Assembly: GCA_015501595.1 (NCBI GenBank)
Contig: JADNRX010000051.1
Span: forward strand, 62,001-126,000
Length of the DNA: 64,000 nucleotides
Reading direction: 5' to 3'
DNA from: Hymenopellis radicata
Lineage: Eukaryota > Basidiomycota > Agaricomycetes > Agaricales > Physalacriaceae
This document shows, piece after piece, positions 12,401 through 22,852 of the stretch. A program made the position numbers and the translations under genes. The notes under the pieces were generated by a model. The model ran no database searches. It worked only from the letters and a program-made list of their open reading frames with translations, and had not been told where the DNA came from. Each line of letters opens with the position of its first letter. Positions within the stretch are counted from its first letter, which is position 1.

Positions 12401-13512
12401 GAATCTACAGATCTTGTACAGCATGATGGCATATATTACCATCTCGTCTGCTCGTCTATGTCGTGGCGTCACAAATTATAATCTCAACGAACTTGCAGCC
12501 CAACCGTGCGTCAAACTGTTCCCTCTTTCGCGAGACATTCATCGCAGACAGTGGCACAATTCGATCTCATCGTCGAGGCTTATACCGCACTGGAAGGATG
12601 AGAACCACCACCGCCATATACTTGATAAGGGCCACTTCATCCAAGCACAGGATTTACGGCTATCATACCTACCGTGCGTCCTCGCCAAATGATTGACTAT
12701 CATTCTCTCATATTTATGCCCAGATTGTGTCTTCATAAGAAGCATTGCTTTCGGGCCTAGGCGGCGAATTCGCAAAGGACGACGTGAATGCCGTTAAAGA
12801 CCTCCAGTACGTTTTTGAAACAGACCGTCCCAGATAGTGTCTTGATGCTGGGAATACTTAGACTGGACATCTCCTCTTCGATGTTGCGCCCCGCGAAGAC
12901 AGCCTGCCTTCTAGTTCCTGGACTCTCGCTCAGCGTGGACGAAACGCGTGGGTTGTAGGTCCTGACTCCGCGTACCAGAATCTTGAGTTGTGAACTGCTG
13001 CGCATCTGCATGGGCCAACGTTGATCGTCTTTGAACTTTCATCGCTATTCTGCGAGCGTCCCCACTATCTGTTGACGGCACGTTCGTGGAGAGGACCAAG
13101 TTAGTGGGTGTGATCCAGTCGGTGGAAGAGGATATCGAGGAAAGGCATCGGTCGGGACTCGGATTGGCTGACCCAGTGGACAAGGAAGTCTTGCGATGTT
13201 GATGAGGAACATGCTAGCACCGTTACTCTACATTTCTGCGTTGGTCCTGGATTCTTAGTTTGTTTCGAGTTGTGCTACTTCAGATCTTTAATCCATGTCA
13301 AGGTGTTGACAAGCCGTATACAATGATACTTAGCTGGGATGGACCCGTACTAGGGACGCAGGAGGTTAACAGCTCAGGGAACGTTAAACACTAGTAGCTA
13401 CCGGTATTCACAGTTTTCAGTAAGATCCTTAAGCGACTGGGAGTGCTATCAGCGAGTGGCGTCACTGCAGCCACACTTCCATGTAAACTCAACACTCTAG
13501 GACTACTACACT
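12401..13512. other. No recognisable gene
   Basis: Short frames on both strands show no domain, no paralogous support elsewhere in the window and no consistent introns. Confidence 0.4.
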
Positions 13513-13858
13513 TCATGGATCCATCCTTCTCCATTTGAGCTCGCGACTTGCAGGCATCTCGTCTAGTATATCATACGCCTCCTTCGCCGCAGCCACCAGC
13601 TCAGGCCTCATAATCAAATCCATATACTCTTCGCTCAGATTGACGCCGAAGACGACAAGGAGGTAGCGACCAACGACCTGCAGCCGGGGAAGCATCTCGA
13701 CTCTTTATTGCCTTCATGCTCTGCGAAACGCACTGAGCTTGACACGCACCCAAATTGGTCCGCGTATTTACGCTCCTTCCAGTGCGGAAGGGCGAACAGA
13801 CGCCGGAGATCAGAGGCATCGCAGTCGTGTTTGTGGTTAACCTCGTTGATGACGAGTT
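13513..13858 (-). pseudogene. Truncated copy of the 159-aa gene at 59362
   Basis: On the minus strand this matches the last two exons of the gene at 59362-60003. A segment encoding HDCDAS, IR, LF and ALPHWKERKYADQFG is followed by an intron-like gap and then LQVVGRYLLVVFGVNLSEEY and WRRMDP-stop at 13513. The gene's first half is missing because the long repeat starting at 13859 cuts it. In the 57-60 kb locus this gene lies just downstream of an F-box gene; here it is separated from the related F-box copy (28997-29991) by the whole 15 kb element. Confidence 0.75.
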
Positions 13859-13916
13859 ATGGTTCCTAATATTTTCTGAGGAATAACAGAAAAGATTAGC
13901 ATGCAGCCATGAATAG

Positions 13917-14014
13917 GGATCCCTCGACGAGAGTCGAACTCGTAGCTCTTGACTATGCGAGATTTATTCCTACGGACACATGTGTCAAGCGTGTTAACCA
14001 TTACACTACAAGGT
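13917..14014 (-). other. tRNA-like sequence inside the LTR (antisense)
   Basis: On the minus strand there is a D-arm-like segment (GTGT / ACAC around AATGGTTA; A-box-like TAGTGTAATGG). A T-arm follows with the pairing ACGAG/CTCGT around TTCGACT (B-box-like), and a partial acceptor stem. The anticodon region is a CTTGA/TCAAG stem closing a loop of over 30 nt. That would need an intron, and the base 5' of the candidate anticodon is not U. It resembles a pol III promoter or a decayed tRNA more than a working tRNA gene. The second copy is at 27605-27702. Confidence 0.5.
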
Positions 14015-14049
14015 CTATATTAGATTCTTCTAGAAGTATCCGGGTTACA

Positions 14050-14215
14050 CAGGGCTATGCAAGGCTACGCATCAGGCTGTGTAAGGCTATGCAAGGCTAC
14101 GCATCAGGCTGTGCAAGGCTATGCAAGGCTACATATCAGGCTGTGCAAGGCTATGCAAGGCTATGCATAAGGCTGTGTATGGCTATGCAAGGCTATGCAT
14201 AAAGCTGTGTATTGC
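14050..14215 (+). repeat. Tandem repeat in LTR (aaggctatgc-based)
   Basis: Degenerate repetitions of 'aaggctatgcaaggctac' alternate with 'gcatcaggctgtgc', a unit of about 32-34 bp repeated about five times. The same array is in the right LTR near 27738-27903. Confidence 0.8.
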
Positions 14216-14468
14216 CCCATATAGAAGTAGGTAGAATTTTAGTATATAAGGCGAGTGGTACTAGACGATCAATAAGAATCCCCCAGTTATAAAATACTGT
14301 CTTGAGTGAACCTTAAGTAAGCATATGCTTAGATAATGAGATTCTTCTTCTAGTTTGAAGTTCCGGAACTAGAATACTCAATCAACAGTAATACTCTGTC
14401 CGATACAGAGTCGATTACAGGATTAGGACTGAATACGTAGATACAAGAACGCTTGTATCATTGAAAAA

Positions 14469-14735
14469 GCTTGTGATAGGAACCACAGGGTCAGACCGTC
14501 ATAGCTTTACTAACAGATTGAATACGCACGAAAGAGCTTGCGATAGGAACCACAGGGTCAGACCGTCCTAGCTTTACTAACAGATTGAATACATACGAAA
14601 GAGCTTGCGATAGGAACCACAGGGTCAGACTGTCCTAGCTTTACTAACAGATTGAATACACATGAAAGGGCTTGCGATAGGAACCACAGGGTCAGACCGT
14701 CCTAGCTCTACTAACAGATTGGATACGACCGAATA
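14469..14735 (+). repeat. Four ~67-bp tandem units in LTR
   Basis: Four successive units share 'gcttgcgataggaaccacag', a 'gtcagaccgtc' core and 'ctaacagattg'. They differ by a few bases each. The right LTR has the matching units near 28157-28420. Confidence 0.8.
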
Positions 14736-15310
14736 TGCAGACCGAGTACGTAAGCCAAATCTGAGACTGAATATACAGACTGAATATGCAGACACAAGAA
14801 TGCTTATGTCATCAACTGAAGTGAGACCGATAACTCACTCCCACAGACAGAATCTAGATTGCAGACCGAGTACGAGACCGAATACGAGACTGAATCTGAG
14901 ACCGAAACCGAAACCGAATATACAGACCGAATACGCAAATACAAGAATACTTGTATTATCGACTGAAGTGAGACCGACAACTCACTCTTACAGAATATAT
15001 GTGGATAGCTCACGATAGGATCAGGCCTATCCAGCTTACTGACAGATTAGACTTAGACCGAATATACAGATACAGGAATACTTATATCATCAACTGAAGT
15101 AAGACCGATTACTCACTTTTACGACACATAACGAAACAACTTGCGATAGAACCAGGCCTACCTAGCTCTACTTAGAAATCACTACGCCTGATAGAAGTAT
15201 CAAAGAGTATTAGATATTAAACCCCGAACAAACAGACTAGCTCGTTCTATATAAAGTTCCAGCGACCTCTGTGCTAGGAAATTTATATTTAAATTTTCTA
15301 GTGTGATAAA

Positions 15311-15330
15311 TTGGAGCCCACCGCGAGGGG
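15311..15330 (+). promoter_or_regulatory. Candidate primer binding site
   Basis: Two bases after the left repeat the sequence is 'ttggagcccaccgcgagggg'. A TGG start just inside the 5' LTR is what is expected for a site complementary to a tRNA 3' CCA end. The specific tRNA was not identified. Confidence 0.5.
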
Positions 15331-15882
15331 AAAAATAATATCTTCAATACTCTTTGATCTCCATGATAAGAACTGATACGCATGTCGTAGAAGACATCTA
15401 AAATGCAGAATTTTACCCATCTTAATACTGAAACTTCTTTATTTTCTCAACTAATCCAGAACTATGAATAATTCAGACTTTACTAATTAATATGATACAT
15501 AATAAGAATATTAGTCCTTTTAGCAATACACCACTTAGTCTATTATCTGACTTATCATTAATTGAAGAGCTTCGTGCTATGTGAGCTCCTTCGCCATCAC
15601 TTCCCCTTTTCATCACAATTCCTACATATCTTGACCTTCCCTTCCACTTTGATTCCATCCTACCAGCTATCTCACCCTCCTCATCCATACGTCAATCTTC
15701 TCACCAACTCAATTTACTGCGCCAAATACCCTCCAAGCCCTAAGATCACGACTCAAGGGTAAGAACTTTGCCCTTTGCATATGTCATTCCGATAATATGG
15801 GATACGCAGATACTAGTCTCATCGACAAGTGCCACCACATCAACAATATCTTCGTTGAACGCAATATCGTCAGCCGCAGTAC

Positions 15883-16120
15883 TACTGTCCAATTTCGATC
15901 AATTTCGTCGCACCATGTGACGTGTGACCGGTGCGACGAAATTTCGGTTTCGTCGAATTTCCTTATTTAGTAATTGCCGATGCGGCGGAGCCGCGTCGGG
16001 AGGCCGGCGGGGGCCCCGCCAGGGTGTTTCGAGCGAAATTTTTAGTGACCACAGTGACATTTCGTCGTTTCGTCGGTCGCTGTGACCTGTGACCGACGAA
16101 TTGATCGAAATGCCACAGTA
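15883..16120. mobile_element. TA-flanked MITE (238 bp)
   Basis: The ends are inverted repeats: TACTGTccAATTTCGATCAA on the left and the reverse complement of 'gaattgatcgaaatgccacagta' on the right. The interior carries GTGACCTGTGACC-type phrases that recur in the copies at 20307 and 27290. It inserted in the 5' part of the Gypsy interior. Confidence 0.75.
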
Positions 16121-16199
16121 TTAGGCACCCTTACTCAGTTGTCAACATCATATCTTAATATTTCATAATGCCAAGAGCTGTATATGATACTTTTCAATG

Positions 16200-17420
16200 G
16201 GGTAGCAGATAATCACTCTTTTCACGACTACAGAATCCATTATATACAGGCATCGGACTCGTTATTTGATCAGGGACATGTGAGTGATATCAGTATTTGG
16301 TATAGGTATGCTTGGGCTTGAGAGATGTACCAGCTCTACGCTCAACAGGATTATCCTTTTGACGAAGGTCAGCTTGTTCTGGCCCACACTCACTCAGCTA
16401 TTCATAAAGCTGTCGAATACATCGGAGAATATAAGTCCATCTTCGAACAACTACTCATTTGATACACCTCCCCTTCCTCCTGCCATCAGATACGAGTCCT
16501 TGCCACCTATCTGGTATAAGGCTTATCTTCCTAAGAAATTTCCTACTCAGCTTCACATAATGACTATCCGCAAATCAAGAGTGCAGTCTATGTGCCCTAA
16601 TGAAGTTACTGCTTCAGCCATGTCATATCTTTACTCGCATTTCAATGGAAGACCAAAGGTTAAGTACAATGCTTGGATTCAACCTAATAATTTGAACTTT
16701 GTTCACGATTCACGATTCCACTTCATCATGCTTATCAATCAATTCATCTGAATCTAGCATATGCTAGCATCCGGGTGCAAGTCGATTCACTTCCAACCTC
16801 TCATCTAACCCATTACTTCTTCTACTACCATTCCATTCCTCTCGCTATCTCAGCAGCAACGTAGATGATGTGCGCCAAGGATTCAATGTTTACTGCATCC
16901 ATGCGGATACATCCTATGTCGGATCACCCCGTACCCACCTTGCCCGCCGTTGATCCCAATCAACCCTTGCTCTCCACCGAGGAAGACGGGTTTCTCTTTC
17001 ATATGTCTGTCCTTTTTCGATTGGAAGGGTATGATTACCTTGTCAATTGCGTCACTAATCTTCGAGGAATAAGATTTTCTTACTAGATGAACTTGAATAC
17101 TTTTGATACCTCAATCTCTTGCTTTACTTTGACTACCTAAGTTACAAGTACCTCTACATAGGCTGAGCTTGTCCTCTGCTCTTCTTCTTGTTCTTGTTGC
17201 TGGATGACAAGCCGTTCTTTCTAGATTTCTTATATTTTTTTTATATTATCCTTCTGCTTTAGTTTTTATATATGTATGCTTGATAGATAAATACTTACTT
17301 TCCTATACTTTCAGACTTGAATATTGTTGTTAAGATTGTGTTATCTACTATATAGGATATGATTCGATATTGTACTTTTAATTTCTGTTCCCTGCGAAGT
17401 GTGAAGGAGATGCAATTCAA
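16200..17420 (+). pseudogene. 5' interior of Gypsy element, probably gag-derived, decayed
   Basis: Two frames (16284-16751 and 16865-17086) have protein-like composition, for example LPPIWYKAYLPKKFPTQ and GFLFHMSVLFRLEGYDYL. They show no recognised domain. Their place upstream of reverse transcriptase in the same orientation suggests gag. No zinc knuckle was seen. Confidence 0.35.
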
Positions 17421-19680
17421 GAAAAGGTAGTAGTCAAGAATTTAATGATGCTAGATATACAGTCAAAATCTCATTGTAGAATTGTGCATAAGGGACAGAT
17501 CTAGATATAGTGCTAGTATCAGAGGATGTCTCCCAACCAACCCATCCTATTCCCTACAAGCATCAAACATACAATCTCTGTTTCTGGCTCTGATGTCTGT
17601 ATGGTCAACAAGATCTCATGTCTAATGCAGGCATTCTCCAGCATAGAGGACAAACTTTAATAGACTACGCTGGCACAAGGATTTACAAACACAATTCAAG
17701 AGTTTAGTCGTCGCATAATGCATACTCTGAAGAATGTTTGGGACCAGGATATTTGCAACAATTACATTGTTGACTGCAGAGTTTGTAGTTCTCCAACTCG
17801 CTATGGAGACTAAGTGATAGAAGACAATGCCCGCATACACAGATTCTGGTGGAATTCATTGAATGAATTGATAAGTTCCTTGCCGCGCTGATCACCGCCA
17901 GCATCACCATCTCCGGAACTAAAGCTATTCTTGCAACACTTGAACTTAGCATCACGGGATCCCTTGTAGCCCTTGCTGGCTAGATTCTACCACCCGATCT
18001 TATCTTGAAAATCATTCAATGGCCTATCCTCATCTCCATCAGCGAGGTCCACATGTTCCTCGGACTGGCTGGAGGAACTCGTCGCTGAATTCGCAACTTT
18101 GACACGATTGTCAAACCGCTCTCAGTCCTCTTACGAGATGAAGTACCATTCCAGATTACAGATGATGTCATTGATGCTATTGACTCCTTGAAGAAGAAGA
18201 TAACATCTGCGCCAATTTTAGCACATCTCGACTATGAGAAAGCTCAACTAATCATACATCCGCCTCGAAAAAGCGATGGAGGCCTTATGGTCCTAGGTGT
18301 TGACTCAAGTTGGATGGGAGCAGGCTGAGTTCTTTATCGGATCTACTACAACCTGAAGAAGCCCGCAATGTTTGGATCATGCACCTTCAACTCCACCTAA
18401 TAAAACTATGGCCAGCCCAAGTCGGAAGTCTTTGGCGTCTTCTGCGTACTGAAAGACTGGCGTCACAGACTCTGGGGTGTACATTTTTTGCCTAGAGCAT
18501 GATGCTGTCTCCCTTGCCAAGATGCTGCGAAATCCTGATGATGTCCCTAATGCATCTATGTTGCGTTGGATTCACTGGATCAGTCTCTTTGACTTCGAAA
18601 CCCGTCATATCCCAGCAACATTACTAAAGACGGAAGACACCCTCTCTAGAACGCAGATTGATACAGATTATCTGAATGTTGCAGATGATGCAGAGGAATT
18701 CCTAGATGTCTATAATTTGGCATACAGATCCTGTGAACTTGTACCACCAGCACTATGTTCCCCAAAAGCTCTTATTGACTTCACACCTCATGCACTACAG
18801 ATTAAGTACTCAAATCCCTTCGTGACATGCTGGAATAATGGCTCATTGCTGCCATTATATTGCAGATCCTCAGCTATCAAATTCCATGATTCCGACTACT
18901 CTCATCTCAGCTCTATACTCGCCAATCAATCCTATTCCCTATTCACGCATGCAGCACTTCGCAACCCTCAATCGTGGAACATCAGAGCATGCCCAGAAGC
19001 ACACACACCTTCAAGAATTGTGCAAACAGCTCTGCAGTACCTTCTGTATCATCCTCAAGGAAACGCATCAGTGGAACATGCACATCAACCACTGATGACC
19101 GCACTTTTCAAGTTAGCAGGAGACGCGAAAGGAAATTGGCGGTTATTCATTTGCACAGTCCTGTTTGCAATGTGAACATCAGTCAGCCGTGCCACAGGTT
19201 TTTCTCCATACTATCTCCTCTATGGACAACAGCCCGTCTTCTCATTTGATCTAGAAGGGAGACATAGCAAGATTTGATAGTGATCAACTCCGACAAATCA
19301 CCTGATGAAATGAGAAAATGGTTGAGGCATTGAAAAACTTGAAGGAAAGCAGATATCGCGCATTGAGGATCTAGCTCAGAGAAATCACTTCAAGTTTGAC
19401 TTCTCAGACTATGAAGTCAGAATGTATGTCTGGATATGAGAGTCAAGGCTCGATGAGATCAAAGAAGGAAAAGGTGAATGGACTTATACAGAACCCTACA
19501 TTATCCACGAGAAACACCACAATGACTCATTTGTCCTACGAGAACTCTCTGGAGTGATCATGAGAGGTCATGTCAATATTCGATATCTCAGATTATTCTA
19601 CTTCAGATCTGAAAACCAAACCCTACGCTCAAAGTTAGCAGCCTCTATTGAATCACCATAGGAAACAAACCACATGTGCC
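17420..19680 (+). pseudogene. Gypsy pol remains: RT, RNase H, integrase
   Basis: Broken frames give a reverse-transcriptase tail near 17690-18130 (LIT, SGTKAIL and FLGLAGG-like phrases, then PLSVLLRD). RNase H remains lie at 18240-18520 (GGLMVLGVDSSW), and the longest open piece is at 18477-19175. That piece holds RNase H phrases (DFETRHIPATLLKTEDTLSR) and the integrase phrase HPQGNASVEHAHQPLMTAL, a variant of the Gypsy HPQGN-ERGH motif. Integrase C-terminal phrases (GEWTYTEPYIIHEKH, VNIRYLRLFYFR) follow at 19470-19610. Several stops and frameshifts make the product non-functional. Confidence 0.75.
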
Positions 19681-19940
19681 GCCTCAATCTTGTCTATGAG
19701 TACCGTGTCAAGCATGGACTCTACTAGACTCAAAACCACAGTCAAACTCCCTATGAAATTGCTTCAAATCACACTGGAACAGAAACACAAGTCAAACGAT
19801 CTGAAGTGACTCGATGAGGACCCACATACCCATTCTCGATTTATCTCACATATTCATCATGCAAGACATCCCCGTCTAGATGTCGACACAGATGATCTCA
19901 ATACGTACAAGATTAAGTTGTATGACGAAGTATCGTCATA

Positions 19941-20094
19941 CTGTACTATTACGGTATGATCTTCGCATAACGCGTAACGGGGGGGTCATTTGATCTTATC
20001 AGACCCCGCCGATCACCTGGAAATCCTAATCGGGTTTCCATCAAAAAAAAAAAAAATTGAAAAAATCTGTGAAGACTTGCCCGTAATAGTACAG
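19941..20094. mobile_element. TA-flanked MITE (154 bp)
   Basis: The termini are CTGTACTATTACGG and its complement CCGTAATAGTACAG, with TA on both sides (19939-19940 and 20095-20096). An A-run lies in the right half. Reading across with one TA kept restores an open Gypsy frame (VSSYSRGLY). Confidence 0.75.
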
Positions 20095-20306
20095 TACTCT
20101 CGAGGACTTTATCCTGATGAAGTTCCAAAGCCTTGGTTCACTGGACAGAGTCTAAGCGACTTCTACAACTGCACGCATGAATGCTATGCATACAAAAAAA
20201 AACTATACAATGTTCAACTGGTGACATATGAGCTCGGTGATCTAGTCCTAGTACGTAACTCTGCAGTCGAAATGAACCTTAATCAGTTCAAGACTACAGA
20301 CCGATA

Positions 20307-20692
20307 TACTGTAGTATTACTACCATAGGTTCGCGTCACAGGTCACGAGGCCTTATGATGCGAACCTAATTGTAGTTGGTCACTAGGTCACAAGGCTCTG
20401 TGAACATATCTAAAATCAGTCACAAATCTGACTTAATCTAAATTTTGCTTCCTCGGTCCAATTTTAGTAGTTTTTTCTTCCATTTTCCTCTATTTATGAT
20501 GAAAATTATCTATTTCTGCTGTTTGCATCTATCTTATAGGTAAAATTAAGCTAAAAAAGCAGAAAGTTAAAAATCTCAATGAACATAATTTTTTTTAGGT
20601 CACACACTTTTGGCCAGTATGAACATGCCACTTAACATGTTCATGAGGTCACAGGTCACACCCTGTGAACCTATGGTCGAAATACTACAGTA
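20307..20692. mobile_element. TA-flanked MITE (386 bp)
   Basis: The ends read TACTGTAGTATT..CCATAGGTTC and the inverted GAACCTATGG..AATACTACAGTA. Internal 'ggtcacaggtcac' and 'aggtcacaggtcac' phrases link it to the other small copies. Removing it with one TA restores DRY-KGPYQIV in the integrase frame, which fixes both the TA duplication and the boundary. Confidence 0.85.
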
Positions 20693-22459
20693 AAGGACCA
20701 TACCAGATTGTAAAACACACTACACGTGGAAACTATGTGTTAGCAGAAACATCAGGAAAGGCCCTATTGCCTTTAAGCAACTAAAGTTTAGAGTCTTCAC
20801 AACCTCGAACTTAAAGCAACTTAGAGCTGAAAAAGTATCCAAAGCTAAGAAGGCATCTCAAAGCCAACTTGAAGTGACTTAAGATAAATGCTTCTTAACC
20901 ATCACACATAAGATACCTTAAGACATCTTTAGACACCTTCAAGCTAGGGTTCTAAATGCATATACTATAAGATGTCATAGAGTATGAGCTCTGATGCAGC
21001 TACCTATAGATACTTGAAGTTACTTTTAAGTCATGCATAGGGTTCACAAGCACACCAAGATCTGAAGTTCTTGCGGATACTTTACTTTGATTTGAATATA
21101 CACAACATCTCACAAATTGATCACAGTTATAGTAGTAGTAGTCGTAGTAGCCCATAATGGGGTAAAGCGGTACTACGCAAATCAGCATGGACCGATACGT
21201 GTAACACATAAGCTCTTTCAGCTTCTGGGACTCATCCCACCCATTCGAGACTCGAGACGTGCACCTGCATCGAGGAGAGCGGCAGCAAGGGGGGGGGTAG
21301 GAGAACATACTGCTCTGGGCTGAGCTGAGGACAAGCTTGTTGTGCTCGATATAGACCGGCAGTATGCTGACAACGTCGCTGGGCTGCTTAGGCGGCAGCG
21401 TCGAGTGCTGGGGCGGTTGTGCCCCGAGAAACGCGCAGACAGTACAAATGCCAGTCGAGACGATGACAATGACCTTGAAAAAAGGTTAGTCGATGATCGA
21501 GTAAACAAAGGATGGAGGACTCACCTCCAACGAAGGACAAGCACATCGATGTCAAGACAACAACGACACCATGGTGGGACTCGGGTCGCCCAAGGCTAAG
21601 ACATCCCCAACGGTTGCACCAGCAGTCGTCGTCTGGGGCTTACACGCAGTTCGTCCCAGAGTCCGCTCATCTGCAGCGTGCAGTCCAGAGGGAAGCGAGA
21701 GCCGCACAGTCGGTGCAAGAGGTGTGGAGATGATGGTGAGCAGTCAGGAAACGACTTGGTGAGAGGGAGAGTTCGTCGGGCTCTCTGGCATGTCCCGCGA
21801 AGCCTCAAGGCTAAGCCGTGGCCCCGTCGTATCGAATGACAGTGGCGGTAATGAAGGAGCTGCGGGGTTATGTCCGTGCTGCGATGAATGGGATGCGATC
21901 TGGATCTCGCGAGGGTATCCGCGCGAGTGTGCGATTCGTCTGGATAATGGAACACAGTCGCCGAAATTTTGAAGCGTGCGGTGATACGTCGTATTTGGGC
22001 GGGCAGCGCACCTCCTTGGGTGCGACGTTGATGCGAGAAAAATGGCGGATATCGAGGACTGATTGAACACGAAACTGCTGTAACCGTGTTCGAGGCTAGG
22101 CAGGTGTCAGCAAAGGGGCGAAAAACGTTGGCACAAAACGTACCTTCGAGAAGCAACTCCTCTCCTCCCGGGCCAGCCTGCCTGGCATACCATAGCAACG
22201 CCGTCAAAATCCCAAATCATAGCGGCATCTCCAACGACCTGTGGGATTTCGTCCGCGTCTTCGAAGATTCGAAAAAAGGCAGGGTTGATGAGCGGAGTGT
22301 TCTCGTTCGATGTAGGCATGCTGTCCATGCTTGGCTTGGACGGTGCAAGAGAACGGCTCTCTTCATTGGGTCGAGATGCCGTGCGCGATTGCCCGGTGCA
22401 TCGTTGTTGGAGTGGGAGTAAGAGGACTCGAGTGGGAGTCATGCGTGCCGCCCAAGTTA

Positions 22460-22700
22460 AGGCAGGGAGAGTAACCACGGCGTGGGTGACCTTCTCACCA
22501 AGGTATGCCTCAGCAGTCTCATTGGATATCCTAGTCGTCCGTCTCGCGGCTGATGAGGCGCTTGGCGTCGAAGACCGTATTGCGGGGTTGAAGTGCTCTT
22601 GGCAGAGTCACCAACAAAGCGCTCGTCGTCGGAGAAGGAGACCCATGGGTAGTATGGTGGCCTTGGTCGTTGGCGTGAATTTCACATGTCCACCGCGTGT
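22460..22700 (-). pseudogene. Captured HSP70 fragment
   Basis: On the minus strand three hallmark pieces of the HSP70 ATPase domain occur in the correct order: EIHANDQGHHTT, then WVSFSDDERFVGDSAK in a shifted frame, then NTVFDAKRLI, then ETAEAYLGEKVTHAVVTLPA. About 40 residues normally found between the last two are missing, and at least one frameshift is present. This is an ER/cytosolic chaperone gene fragment carried inside the transposon, not a functional gene. Confidence 0.85.
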
Positions 22701-22852
22701 TGCAATAGCAAAAGAAGCCGGTAGAGGCGGCGTCTCCGCAAGAATCCGCCTCGAAAATTAGTGTGAACACCTCGTCGGGGAGTGTGTGGATGATGTTTGT
22801 TGTCGACATGTCCTCCATGTCGTCGGGCGACCAGCGACTCGCTGCCATTGTC
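22701..22852 (-). pseudogene. Captured F-box-like fragment fused to HSP70 piece
   Basis: An ATG near 22850 opens MAASRWSPDDMEDMSTTNII followed by HTLPDEVFTLIFEAD, a typical start of an agaricomycete F-box-like protein. The frame then runs directly into the HSP70 sequence at about 22690. The joint looks like an accidental fusion made inside the element. The rest of the F-box gene is not recognisable nearby. Confidence 0.6.

Larger units (their letters stand above)
13859..15308 (+). repeat. Left long terminal repeat (LTR-like)
   Basis: This is the direct repeat partner of 27547-28996; I noted only about five differences over 1450 bp. It contains, in order, an antisense tRNA-like segment, a tandem array based on 'aaggctatgc', about four units of a ~67-bp repeat, and degenerate 'gaccgaatac' repeats. 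A TATA-like 'tatataaa' lies near 15249. Its ends read atgg...gata rather than the usual TG...CA. Confidence 0.75.
19690..20747 (+). pseudogene. Second integrase tail (N-terminal part), interrupted by two MITEs
   Basis: The frame reads KLYDEVSSYSRGLYPDEVPK, GDLVLVRNSAVEMNL, TTDRY, KGPYQIVK and RGNYVLAE, once the MITEs at 19941 and 20307 are set aside. GDLVLVRN...GPYQIV...G.Y.LAE is the usual chromoviral/Gypsy integrase C-terminal layout. It continues at 26238 after the large DNA element. A different integrase tail already ends at 19660, so sequences of two Gypsy elements appear to be joined here. Confidence 0.7.

Noticed and set aside
13917..14014. A functional intron-containing tRNA gene
   Set aside because: The acceptor stem is only partly paired, the base before the candidate anticodon is not U, and the anticodon loop would need an unusual intron. 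Kept as tRNA-like only.
14050..14215. CRISPR-like array
   Set aside because: Repeats are contiguous and degenerate without unique spacers, the sequence sits in an LTR, and the genome is eukaryotic.
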